A DNA stretch of 64,000 nt from Siderastrea siderea (GCA_964030785.1 OZ034971.1:43673304-43737303), one strand, 5' to 3'; positions 18,918 to 26,357 are shown, counted from the stretch's first letter. Notes: a model not told the origin generated them from the letters alone. Translations and numbers: made by a program.

Positions 18918-20345
18918 ATGCCGAATGTGATGTCACGCGTGGCACCCCCTACCTACTCTGAAGGGGCTGCCCCCGCTCACCCACGTTCCGAAGGGACCGT
19001 GAATCCGGCGTTACGGATTTTCAAGGTGCCTCCGACCGACATTAGCATCAATGCCTATCGCATGGTCACCATCCAACCCACCACCACGGGCATCAATCCC
19101 ATGGAATTCATTGTGCCAGGGTTGGACGATTTTGTGGATTTGGGACGCAGTTACTTTACCATGGAATTGAGATTGCAGAAGAGTACGAACGATAACTTGG
19201 TGGCCAATCAGAAATTGTGGCCCGTCAATAATTTGGCCCATTCCATCATCAAACAAATTGACTTGCAGTTGAATGGCACGTTGATCAGTCCTCAATCCGA
19301 CACCTATCATTACAAAGCTTACCTGGAAACCTTGCTGAATTATGACCGAGAAGATGGCAAGACCGTGCTAGGACCCCAAGGCTGGTTCAATCAAGTGGAT
19401 TCCCCACCCCAATGGACTGCCACCAACACAGACTATGCAGGACCTGATGCTGCCTATACCGCTCTCAGTGCCAATCACAAAGGAGCCTTGGCCGCCATGG
19501 TAGCCGAAACCGCCAAGTATGCTGGAGGTGTCACCCACAGTCTGGTGTTTACCCCGCACCTGGAAGTGTTTCACACTGGCAAACTGTTGGTGCCAGGGAT
19601 AGAAATCAAGATGAAATTTCATTTCAATGGCCCGAACCTGTTTTTGAATGGAGTGGCTCTGGCTGGCCGTTTGATGGAAGGTGATGTCAAACTACGGTTT
19701 CATCTCTGTCAACTGCGTTTGAATGACGCCATCTACAGGAGTTTGTCTGAAAAAAGACACAATGAAGGGGCCATCGCTACCTACCCCACCGTCCGCAGTG
19801 AAATCCGGACCTTTAGCATGCAAGGCAACCTGGTCCGCTTTGATATCCCCAACCTGTTTCAAAACAGAGTGCCTGACCGATTGATTGTGGGGTTAGTGGA
19901 CAGCCGCGCCTTCAATGGTGATGTGACCCGAGATCCCTTCTGTTTCCAGAAATTTGGGCTGACCTCCATTAAACAGATTGTCAAAGGAGAAGAATACCCT
20001 TATGAAACCCTGCAGTTGGTGAACGACAATGGCACCCGAGATAATCTAGGGTACTTCCGTTTTCTGCAAGCCAGTGGCGCCTGGTGTAAAAAGAAAGGCA
20101 ATATGGTAGAACTGCTCGATTGGGGCCAAGCTAAAAATTGTACCTTGTACATGTTTGACAATGTAGCCAATGGATGTGCCGACAGTCAAACCCTCAACCC
20201 CAAGCAAAGTGGAGATTTACAACTCAGCTTGGAATTTGGAGCCGCGCCCAATACCAATATAACCGTGCTCGTGTATGGTGAATTTGAGAACTTGCTGGAG
20301 ATTGACCGCAACGGAGCCGTGTTGTATAACATTTACCAGCACTAA
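18918..20345 (+). CDS. mcp: Major capsid protein, double-jelly-roll type (475 aa)
   Basis: I recognise this as the major capsid protein of animal Polintons. It has a long beta-rich chain, an early segment with the conserved NPMEF-(I)-VPG and RSYFTMELRL, and DLQLNGTL-like strands around residue 110-120. Length of about 475 aa is normal for the group, and the frame is intact. It would form the pseudo-hexagonal capsomers of an icosahedral particle. It is followed after five bases by the protease gene and preceded by small basic proteins, the usual morphogenesis cluster. No transmembrane segment. Confidence 0.85.
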   Translation: MPNVMSRVAPPTYSEGAAPAHPRSEGTVNPALRIFKVPPTDISINAYRMVTIQPTTTGINPMEFIVPGLDDFVDLGRSYFTMELRLQKSTNDNLVANQKLWPVNNLAHSIIKQIDLQLNGTLISPQSDTYHYKAYLETLLNYDREDGKTVLGPQGWFNQVDSPPQWTATNTDYAGPDAAYTALSANHKGALAAMVAETAKYAGGVTHSLVFTPHLEVFHTGKLLVPGIEIKMKFHFNGPNLFLNGVALAGRLMEGDVKLRFHLCQLRLNDAIYRSLSEKRHNEGAIATYPTVRSEIRTFSMQGNLVRFDIPNLFQNRVPDRLIVGLVDSRAFNGDVTRDPFCFQKFGLTSIKQIVKGEEYPYETLQLVNDNGTRDNLGYFRFLQASGAWCKKKGNMVELLDWGQAKNCTLYMFDNVANGCADSQTLNPKQSGDLQLSLEFGAAPNTNITVLVYGEFENLLEIDRNGAVLYNIYQH

Positions 20346-20350
20346 AGAAG

Positions 20351-20887
20351 ATGGAACAAGTGGCCTTGAATAATGTGCAGTTGGATTATTTAGCCCGCGA
20401 CGACCCCCAATTGAAACCTGTCTTTTACGGGACGGTGGCCTGTGATCGTTTACCCAAGAGTCCTGTCAATACCCAACCCCAAGGGTACATTGTCAACACC
20501 GACCCCCACGATCAACCGGGGCAACATTGGTTAGCGGTTTGGACCGATCAGAACGTGTGTGAAGTCCTCGACAGTTATGCCTTGCCGTTGGAAACGTACG
20601 AGCAAGCCGCCCCTTTGCGAGAATGGATTGTCCAACATTGGAAGTACGTGGTGACCAATGGCAAGTCCTTGCAAGCCATCTATAGCAAGAGTTGTGGCGA
20701 TTACGCCTTGTTGTACTTGAAAGCCAAAGCCCGTGGACGCACCTTGCAAGACTTTTTAAATGAGTTTTCCGATCATGATTATGTAAGCAATGACCATCAA
20801 GCCGGTCAACGCCTCAAACAATGGATTGTAGGCCAAGAAGAGAGATGGTACCAAATCTGTTGTAGTCCGTATCATCAATGTTGTTAA
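20351..20887 (+). CDS. pro: Adenain-like (C5/Ulp1-fold) maturation protease (178 aa)
   Basis: Cysteine protease that matures virion proteins. The catalytic set can be placed: H59 in GQHWLAVW, D74 in EVLDSYA, Q108 seven residues before the nucleophile, and C115 in SKSCGDYALL. This matches the His-acid-Gln-Cys order of the adenovirus protease and Ulp1 families. The frame is intact. Likely substrates in this element are the small basic proteins that carry QRGG, QQGG or MRGG near their N-termini. An AATAAA overlaps the stop codon, so the transcript may end here. Confidence 0.88.
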   Translation: MEQVALNNVQLDYLARDDPQLKPVFYGTVACDRLPKSPVNTQPQGYIVNTDPHDQPGQHWLAVWTDQNVCEVLDSYALPLETYEQAAPLREWIVQHWKYVVTNGKSLQAIYSKSCGDYALLYLKAKARGRTLQDFLNEFSDHDYVSNDHQAGQRLKQWIVGQEERWYQICCSPYHQCC

Positions 20888-20892
20888 ATAAA
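20887..20892 (+). terminator. Poly(A) signal after the protease gene
   Basis: AATAAA overlapping the protease stop codon; the next 37 bp are AT-rich, before the tRNA-like unit. Confidence 0.45.
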
Positions 20893-20928
20893 AAGAGTTA
20901 AAAAACAGTTGTTTTTGTTCCGTCCTAT

Positions 20929-21035
20929 CCAAACGTAGCTCAGTCGGTAGAGCCTTGGATCCCCGAAAAATAGGTGTTGGGGGTCGTGCGTGGGTTCGAG
21001 TCCCACCGACTCCATAAAAAGGTGCCTTTTTTTTT
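20929..21035 (+). ncRNA. tRNA-like RNA polymerase III transcription unit
   Basis: An A-box-like TAGCTCAGTCGG lies at 20936-20947 and a perfect B box GGTTCGAGTCC at 20993-21003. Both belong to recognisable tRNA D and T arms (T stem GTGGG/CCCAC), and the 3' end reads CGACTCCA. A run of nine T at 21027-21035 would end Pol III transcription. The 5' acceptor half pairs with only three of seven bases of the 3' half, and there is no good anticodon stem, so this is not an ordinary functional tRNA. It fills the gap between the protease and ATPase genes. It may make a small viral RNA or be a captured tRNA fragment. Confidence 0.45.
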
Positions 21036-21056
21036 GTCAGGGTCTTAGTCCTCATC

Positions 21057-21731
21057 ATGCAAACGGGGAAACCGTTTCGTTTTCATACCCCGTCCAGTAT
21101 TTTGGTAGTGGGACCCTCGGGATGTGGCAAAACCGTGTTTACGGAAAAACTCTTGTTAGAGAACCCAGACTTGTTTGACACCCCACCGACTCAACTGCAT
21201 TACTGTTATGGGGCCTGGCAAGATCGATTTCGAGGCATGCAAGATCGTGGGGTAATATTTCACGAAGGGATTCCCGATCATGACGCCTTGGTGCAATGGT
21301 TTCCTCCAGGACGTAAAGGAGTGATGGTCTTGGATGATTTGATGGACGAAGGGAGTCAGGATAAACGCGTGTTGGATTTATTCACCAAACATTCGCATCA
21401 TCAAGGTGTGACGGTGTTGTATTTGTGCCAAGACATGTTTCCCGTTGGCCGATATGCCAAAAGTATTTCCCGCAATGCCCATTACATCGTGGCGTTCAAG
21501 AACCCCCGAGATCAATTGGGGGTGCGCAACGTGTTGCTTCAATCGTTTCCTACCACTTGGAAAGACAGTTTGGAAACCTTTCATCAGGCCACCACACGAC
21601 CGTATGGCTATTTGGTGTTGGATTTGCACCCGGCCTCCTCCGATCAACAACGCTTGTTGAGTCACGTCCTAAAAGACGAAGGATGGACCCGCACGTATCA
21701 AAAACGTTGCAGTGATCAGGATGTCAAGTAA
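21057..21731 (+). CDS. atp: DNA-packaging ATPase, A32/FtsK-HerA type (224 aa)
   Basis: Motor that pumps the genome into the capsid. Walker A is GPSGCGKT at residues 19-26, and Walker B is VMVLDDLMDE at about 89-98. The later segment FKNPRDQLGVRNVL is typical of the Polinton/adenovirus-like packaging ATPases. Length 224 aa is normal; the frame is intact. It starts 22 bp after the T-run that ends the tRNA-like unit. Confidence 0.9.
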   Translation: MQTGKPFRFHTPSSILVVGPSGCGKTVFTEKLLLENPDLFDTPPTQLHYCYGAWQDRFRGMQDRGVIFHEGIPDHDALVQWFPPGRKGVMVLDDLMDEGSQDKRVLDLFTKHSHHQGVTVLYLCQDMFPVGRYAKSISRNAHYIVAFKNPRDQLGVRNVLLQSFPTTWKDSLETFHQATTRPYGYLVLDLHPASSDQQRLLSHVLKDEGWTRTYQKRCSDQDVK

Positions 21732-21732
21732 A

Positions 21733-21840
21733 AGATTGCCTCCCCCCATTGTGTTGGATTTGTTGGGAGATGCCAAGTAGACGATTACCAAGTAGAAGGT
21801 TGCAGAGATTGGCTCCCCCGTTGTTTTGGATTTGTTGGGA
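21733..21840 (+). repeat. Imperfect 36-bp tandem duplication
   Basis: Units at 21733-21768 and 21806-21840 share AGATTG-CTCCCCC-TTG-TTGGATTTGTTGGGA with a few differences, one base offset and a 73-bp period. The first unit would encode LPPPIVLDLLG at the end of a short frame that begins within the ATPase gene; the second is read in a shifted frame. It looks like a small duplication that broke or created the start of the next gene. Confidence 0.6.
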
Positions 21841-21867
21841 AAAAATTGTTGGTGATTATTTTCATAG

Positions 21868-22075
21868 CATGCGTTTGGACGACATGGATTACCAGGCCAT
21901 GCAAGAGGTATATAATTTGGTTCGAAACCGACGAGGCAAATCTATTGACCGTTTAATCGATCGTTACAACGAAACGTATTTTCGTGAACTGGTGTGGACC
22001 TTAGAAGATCGAGCATGGCAGTTGATGATGCATCCCGACGTCCTTCGCAAGCTTACGCAACCGTTTCACCTGTAG
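21868..22075 (+). CDS. Small helical protein, unknown (68 aa)
   Basis: MRLDDMDYQAMQEVYNLV begins a charged, helical protein with RGKSIDRLIDRYN and a C-terminal aromatic part. An ATG further up (21749) keeps the same frame, but its extra 40 residues come from the duplicated segment, so I prefer 21868. No family recognised. It ends eight bases before the two-TM gene. Confidence 0.45.
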
Positions 22076-22083
22076 GCACCACC

Positions 22084-22776
22084 ATGACTTCCCAAAAAGA
22101 AAAAACCGTGGTATCCTTGCTGAATGGACCGTTGTCCAGAAGCCACGGTGAAAAATTCAAACCGGAACTTTTGCAACGCATGGATTCCTTGTATGCCTTT
22201 TACCACAAACAGTGGTGGTGTTATCGGAAAATGCTGAATCATTTCAAGTTTGTCAACGCCTTGTTCAATGGCTTAGCATTACTCCTGATGGCGGCGGGCA
22301 TGATTGCCGGACCCCTCTTGGAAAACAGTACGTTGGTGGCGTGTTTGGCGGCCGTGGGTACGGTGGTCAAAGGATGGAACGATTTTAAACAATACCGGTT
22401 TAAAGTGACCATGAGTCGGTTTGCGTTTACCACGTATGCCAAAGCCTTGACCGAATTGAAAACCCACGTGCGTGGTGTTCCCTTGGAGGACCTGGAAAGG
22501 TTTTTGATCAAGATGCAAACGTTGGATGATACCATTGTGGATTTCACCCCTCCGTTACCCAAACGATGTGTGCAAGATTACCATCGTCGTTTTGTGTACC
22601 AACCCGTGGAAGCGCCATGTTACGTGGATGGATGTGCTCGTCCCTTCATGTCGAAAAGCTATTGGACGGAAAAGGATAAAAAGCCGCCCCCCTCCAGTCC
22701 CACACTCCTAGAACCATGGCCGTCCGACGAAAAAGAACCACCCAAAGAAAACGACGTCAACGAGGAGGGGCATTAA
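22084..22776 (+). CDS. Two-transmembrane protein, SLATT-like architecture (230 aa)
   Basis: A short N-terminal tail and an amphipathic helical region (YAFYHKQWWCYRKM) precede two hydrophobic segments at about residues 57-78 and 82-97, separated by a tight turn. A long helical cytoplasmic-type region follows, and an acidic proline-rich tail ends the protein. A 2-TM hairpin with flanking helices is the layout of SLATT-type pore proteins and of several viral membrane proteins; the match is architectural only. It might line an internal membrane or act on host membranes. The 3' end overlaps the next gene in another frame. Confidence 0.55.
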   Translation: MTSQKEKTVVSLLNGPLSRSHGEKFKPELLQRMDSLYAFYHKQWWCYRKMLNHFKFVNALFNGLALLLMAAGMIAGPLLENSTLVACLAAVGTVVKGWNDFKQYRFKVTMSRFAFTTYAKALTELKTHVRGVPLEDLERFLIKMQTLDDTIVDFTPPLPKRCVQDYHRRFVYQPVEAPCYVDGCARPFMSKSYWTEKDKKPPPSSPTLLEPWPSDEKEPPKENDVNEEGH

Positions 22777-23066
22777 TGCGTCGCAAACCCCGTTTGGTGG
22801 ATAAAATAGCCCATGGCCTGAGTATGGTTCTATCGGGTCCAGCGCCTGGGTTTGGCCTCGCTTTAGGCAAATTAGGCGCTCAAGCCTTGAAAGGCGTCAC
22901 CGACAATGTAAAGTATTACCGACAACGACCTCAAAAAGGAAGTGGGTGGTGGCAAGATTTCAAACGCAACACCCGTCAAGGCTATAAAGAGTCGCGGGAT
23001 GCCATCAAACAAAACAAAGTTCTTCAACGTGTGTTGTCCCACCCCACGAGTCCATGGCGTCCTTGA
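22716..23066 (+). CDS. Basic virion-type protein with QRGG motif (116 aa)
   Basis: The first 20 residues are mostly Arg/Lys and end in RRQRGGALM; next comes a glycine/alanine/leucine-rich amphipathic part (HGLSMVLSGPAPGFGLALG), then a charged helix. The layout (basic leader, Gly-Gly, amphipathic helix) resembles protease-processed membrane-active minor proteins of adenovirus-like viruses. It overlaps the two-TM gene by about 60 bp and the next small gene by 13 bp, both in other frames. Confidence 0.6.
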   Translation: MAVRRKRTTQRKRRQRGGALMRRKPRLVDKIAHGLSMVLSGPAPGFGLALGKLGAQALKGVTDNVKYYRQRPQKGSGWWQDFKRNTRQGYKESRDAIKQNKVLQRVLSHPTSPWRP

Positions 23067-23233
23067 GGAGACGACGACGACGACAACGACGACGTCAACA
23101 AGGAGGTTCTTTTTTGAACGTATTGGTCCCAGCCATGGCAGGGTTGGGGAAAGCCGTGGCGATGGAAACGGATAAACGTATAAAACGCGTGATCCAAAAA
23201 GCCAACCAACGGTATCGTCGCCGTCACCGATAA
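23054..23233 (+). CDS. Small basic protein with QQGG motif (59 aa)
   Basis: The start at 23054 lies inside the end of the previous gene. Arginine-rich residues 5-14 lead to RRQQGGSF, then LNVLVPAMAGLGKAV, then a basic tail ending RRRHR. It parallels the 64-aa protein at 18101-18295 in length, basic leader, Gly-Gly and hydrophobic core, so the two are probably paralogues. Likely a core or membrane-active virion peptide. Confidence 0.6.
   Translation: MASLRRRRRRQRRRQQGGSFLNVLVPAMAGLGKAVAMETDKRIKRVIQKANQRYRRRHR
23179..23185 (+). promoter_or_regulatory. TATA box for the 23237 gene
   Basis: TATAAAA inside the 59-aa gene, 58 bp before the ATG at 23237. Confidence 0.4.
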
Positions 23234-23236
23234 AAG

Positions 23237-23563
23237 ATGCAACGACTCCGACGTCAATTGCCGTTTTTACGGTCGGTGTTACAAGAAGCCAATCGCTTGA
23301 AACGTCAAGACCTTTTACAACATGCCAATGCCGATCAAATCAATGCTGTGAGTGAACTGGCCTTGAACTTCTTAAAAAACAAGATTCCCGTCACACCACC
23401 CATCCTGGCCAAGCTTCGACCCTATAAAAAGGTGCTACGCGACTTGGGACGTCGTCAACATTCGGTGAAAAAGCGTCGTGCGTGGTTGGTCCAACAAAAA
23501 GGACGCGGGTTATTTCAAGGGCTTCACCACGTGTTATGTCAATGTGCTCGACCGACCCGTTAA
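23237..23563 (+). CDS. Conserved small Polinton protein, unknown role (108 aa)
   Basis: A basic helical protein with the segment INAVSELALNFLKNKIP and a C-terminal KKRRAWLVQQKGRGLFQGL. I recognise this pattern as a small protein frequent in cnidarian and other animal Polintons, with no known function. In relatives the region before the end often reads like another Gly-Gly processing site; here it is KGRG. Placed between core-like and accessory genes. Confidence 0.55.
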   Translation: MQRLRRQLPFLRSVLQEANRLKRQDLLQHANADQINAVSELALNFLKNKIPVTPPILAKLRPYKKVLRDLGRRQHSVKKRRAWLVQQKGRGLFQGLHHVLCQCARPTR

Positions 23564-23772
23564 CACTCCCCACGTGGGTACGTCTGTTACAAGAGGCCAA
23601 TCGAGAAACAGAGAAATTGAGAGACAATTGTCATTATTGGCAGCATAAATATGACCAGTTGTATCAAGAGTACCTGCACATCTTGAACTCTGCTCTTTGT
23701 GAGCGTTGTCGTGACCAAGAAGACGGGGAACTTTGCCCAACGTGTAACCTAGGATGGACGAAGTGTACATGA
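23536..23772 (+). CDS. Coiled-coil plus zinc-ribbon protein, copy 2 (78 aa)
   Basis: From MSMCSTDPLTLP the protein has a helical stretch LLQEANRETEKLRD ... YDQLYQEYLHIL, then C-x2-C and a second C-x2-C (LCERC ... LCPTC). It parallels the minus-strand protein at 11639-12070: both have QEANR, then LRD, then YD(Q/R)LY, then two CxxC pairs around ELC. It is about half as long. The start overlaps the preceding gene and the end overlaps the next by 19 bp, in different frames. Upstream in-frame ATG at 23482 is possible. Confidence 0.6.
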   Translation: MSMCSTDPLTLPTWVRLLQEANRETEKLRDNCHYWQHKYDQLYQEYLHILNSALCERCRDQEDGELCPTCNLGWTKCT

Positions 23773-24410
23773 TTCCCCACCAGGATTTGGAACAACTTAT
23801 TCAATATTACAAAGGAGAACTCACCGAAAATGCCTTGTTGAACAAAGCCGCCACATTAGCTGCCAAAAAACATGTGTTGTTAGCCAACCCACAACTCCCC
23901 CCGGCCCTAGTCAATGCCCAAACCAAACCCTTGAGTCGAGAATTAACCAAGTTAACCAAACGGATCCGTCAATTTCCTGGAGGCGTGGGTGTGGGGGCAC
24001 CCGGTGGCCCGCCAGGCGAGGAAGAGGAAGAGGCCGGGGATTTGGTGACGGGACCCGTGGAACAATGGTTGAAGCGCATGATAAAAGGCAGCCCGTCGAC
24101 TCCCAAACGCCCCATTACCCCTACAACCAAGAAAGGCAAAGGAGCAGCCACCACCAGTAAAATTCCCATTCTCAAGAAAGAGGCCCCTTCCACCAGTCGA
24201 GGGGATACCCGGTCGCGTTTAGAAGCCATTCGAGAACAGCGCAAGACCTTGGAAAAAAAAATAGCCGAGAGTCCTTGGGGCAAAGGCAAAGGTAAAGGCA
24301 AAGGCAAAGCACCTGCCCGAGAAGTGGAACGATTGAAACCTTTACCCGGTTGGGAAGATTGGGCTCGTGGCAAAAAGTTACGACGTCGATTGGATTACGA
24401 CACTGAATAA
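23754..24410 (+). CDS. Conserved Polinton protein, disordered/basic C-terminus (218 aa)
   Basis: The N-terminus MIPHQDLEQLIQYYKGELTE and the following LNKAATLAA form a helical domain that I recognise from other cnidarian Polintons, without known function. A Gly/Pro/Glu linker follows (acidic run of five Glu near residue 90), then VEQWLKRMIKG, a Ser/Thr/Pro/Lys-rich middle and a GKGKGKGK repeat near 183-190. Likely a virion scaffold or DNA-binding protein. It runs directly into the phospholipase gene, with a three-base gap. Confidence 0.55.
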   Translation: MDEVYMIPHQDLEQLIQYYKGELTENALLNKAATLAAKKHVLLANPQLPPALVNAQTKPLSRELTKLTKRIRQFPGGVGVGAPGGPPGEEEEEAGDLVTGPVEQWLKRMIKGSPSTPKRPITPTTKKGKGAATTSKIPILKKEAPSTSRGDTRSRLEAIREQRKTLEKKIAESPWGKGKGKGKGKAPAREVERLKPLPGWEDWARGKKLRRRLDYDTE

Positions 24411-24412
24411 AC

Positions 24413-24772
24413 ATGCCCACCAAGAGGAGGAGAAGGGGTATCAAAAGGAAACGCCCCCAACGAGGAGGGGCAGTGGATGTACAAAAATGGATCGCTAAAA
24501 CCGGCAAAGAATTTCATTGGCCTGGTTATCAGTACATGGGCCCTGGCACGCATTTAGCCAAACGCCTGAAACGTGGGGATCCCGGCATCAATCGCTTGGA
24601 CAAGATCGCCAAACAACACGACATTGATTACAGCCGTGCCAAGAATTTGCAAGATAAATGGAAAGCCGATACCAAGATGATCCAAGCCATTGATCGGTTA
24701 CCCGGCAAGAAAACCAAGACGGAACGCGTGGTCAAAAAAATCATGCAAGCCAAGAAACGTTTAAAATTGTAA
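24413..24772 (+). CDS. pla2: Virion-type phospholipase A2 with basic QRGG leader (119 aa)
   Basis: Calcium-binding loop YMGPG at residues 41-45 and catalytic HD at 69-70 in KQHDIDY match the short secreted/parvovirus-type PLA2 fold used to breach endosomes. Residues 4-19 are basic and end in PQRGGAVDV, a candidate protease site that would free the enzyme domain. It lacks the many disulfide cysteines of secreted animal PLA2, as expected for the viral type. It is the last gene of the main rightward block. Confidence 0.85.
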   Translation: MPTKRRRRGIKRKRPQRGGAVDVQKWIAKTGKEFHWPGYQYMGPGTHLAKRLKRGDPGINRLDKIAKQHDIDYSRAKNLQDKWKADTKMIQAIDRLPGKKTKTERVVKKIMQAKKRLKL

Positions 24773-24943
24773 TTGTTTTAATCACCTCGTGTTACAGCCC
24801 ATGTTGTGTTCTTTTGGGAGAAAATAAAACAAAATGAAAATGTCTGCACCTGTCTTTTTTTCAAGAAACAAAATCATCCAAATCAAACGGATCGTCCACA
24901 TCTCAATTGTTCCCATTCGTCAGGGGACATGTGCTTTAAAAAG

Positions 24944-25126
24944 TCACACACCTCCCCTCTGCTCTCTCTTCTCTAATTGTTCAGCAAGACTCTTGTCTTG
25001 GACACGTTCTGCCTTCACCTTCTTCAAAATTTGCTCCACCTCTAAATCGTCTTCGAATGTTTCAAACTCTTCCAATAATTTCTCGTGGTCATGATAAGAT
25101 GCTCCAGCCAGGCGCTCGCTCTGTTT
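24944..25126 (-). pseudogene. Broken acidic coiled-coil gene
   Basis: A minus-strand frame without ATG encodes an acidic helical segment (HDHEKLLEEFETFEDD ... VEQILKKVKAERVQD) ending at TGA 24944-24946. Further acidic protein-like pieces follow downstream in two other frames (CDFLKHMSPDEWEQL; DVDDPFDLDDFV) to about 24865. I infer one small gene with lost start and at least two frameshifts. Low expression potential; function unknown. Confidence 0.45.
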
Positions 25127-25304
25127 TTATGGTCTCTCGTTGTTCCCCGCTAGGCCTGATGGGACCTCAGAGAGGGGGGAGGGGGTCCCCCCCACCCCTT
25201 CCCACCCCCTCCTGGGGGACCCCATGTCCCTGATAGGTGATTGGTCCATTCCCTCCTCCCCCGGGACCTTTGTTCTCTATAAAAAAAACAACCACGTCCT
25301 GTTT
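25127..25304. promoter_or_regulatory. GC-skewed spacer with G-quadruplex potential between convergent blocks
   Basis: Between the main rightward block and the leftward penton-like gene lies a strongly skewed tract. On the minus strand 25187-25209 reads as four G-runs (7, 4, 3 and 5) separated by 1-2 bases, a classical G4 pattern. The plus strand has G6-A-G5 just before it. CCCGGG and a TATAAAA at 25277-25283 follow. It could be a transcription stop, origin-like or regulatory spacer; this is inference. Confidence 0.4.
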
Positions 25305-26357
25305 TTATGTCCGTTGACTTTTTCTGGAGAGTTCAAGGGTGATGATGGTGCTGCCTTGTTTGAAAGGAGCCGGCTGTCCATTGGCTGTTTGAATGTCCAT
25401 GGCAATGCTGTCAAAGATGGTTTTACCAAGAGGAAAAAACATCCGTTGAGTGGTATCAAATTGATGATCGGTATTGCCGGCATCCAAGGTACGTAAAAAA
25501 CCTTTTTGTTGATTTCCGACAATGCTCTGTGCGACGAGATCCGTATAGATCATGAGTTGTTGTTGTCCTTGTTGTGGTTTGACAGTTTGCGTGGTGGGAA
25601 ATGGCTGCCGACTGAGATTCGGACCCAAGAAGAAGTAACAATCGAAATCGGGGTGAGTAAAGCTGACGGAGACGATGCCATGCGGTGGATATTTGTTGAC
25701 AGGACCGACGGTTGGTGTCCATTTGTGTCGATCGTCGTAATCGACGATATGTTTCACCAGATAATTCTTTTCTTGGACGATGCGTTCACTTGGCGTTCCA
25801 TCTTTCACAAGTCCCATCAGCTGAGCGAATTTCCATTCCATTTCAAATTGCATGTTGGCTGGAATGAGTACATACAAGGAATCTAATTCGGAGGCGGTGC
25901 CTGTATTGGTGATTTTCACGTAGGGTTGAGCCAGGTTGAGAGCGGCTAGTTGTTGTCGTTTAGCTTGATCGTCCACGTCCATTTTGGCTATATCCATCAT
26001 GACTTCCATGTGTTGTTTTTCCATTTCGTACGCGATGGCGATCCATGCTTCTTTCAAATTGTGGTAATACCCTGGGGGTAAATGGATTTGTTTGGTGACT
26101 TGAATGGGAGCCGTTCCCTCAGCACGTTTTGGCACGTATCTGATATCTGTTTTCATCCAGTGTTTTTGACTATCTTCTTGCGTCCAATTCTGCTTGGTTT
26201 GATCTTCCAATTGTTGATTAAAACCAGGGTGTGAGATATGAACCAGGGCCGCTTCCCAATCATCTTCCACCAGATAGTGTGAATGGGGAAGTCTAGCGGT
26301 AAATTTTTGCCCCGTGCCTTGCGCTTGATCACTGAGGAGGGTGATGTAGAAACTCAT
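25305..26357 (-). CDS. Penton-like minor capsid protein, copy 3 (350 aa)
   Basis: The start MSFYITLLSDQAQ at 26357 matches the MSFYVTLPSHA start of the two plus-strand copies; an earlier in-frame ATG is rejected because the TATA box lies at 26386-26393. Shared layout: N-terminal strand, early W-x-(A)-AL block, FAQLMGLV like the KMGWL block, FLGPNLS like GPNL, and a C-terminal segment ending GSTIITLEL like the plus-strand TL(V/I)TLH(F/L). Diverged, so possibly specialised. Frame intact. Confidence 0.55.
   Translation of the reverse strand: MSFYITLLSDQAQGTGQKFTARLPHSHYLVEDDWEAALVHISHPGFNQQLEDQTKQNWTQEDSQKHWMKTDIRYVPKRAEGTAPIQVTKQIHLPPGYYHNLKEAWIAIAYEMEKQHMEVMMDIAKMDVDDQAKRQQLAALNLAQPYVKITNTGTASELDSLYVLIPANMQFEMEWKFAQLMGLVKDGTPSERIVQEKNYLVKHIVDYDDRHKWTPTVGPVNKYPPHGIVSVSFTHPDFDCYFFLGPNLSRQPFPTTQTVKPQQGQQQLMIYTDLVAQSIVGNQQKGFLRTLDAGNTDHQFDTTQRMFFPLGKTIFDSIAMDIQTANGQPAPFKQGSTIITLELSRKSQRT

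Noticed and set aside
20929..21014. Functional tRNA gene
   Set aside because: Only three of seven acceptor pairs form and no proper anticodon stem or loop can be drawn; kept only as a tRNA-like Pol III unit.
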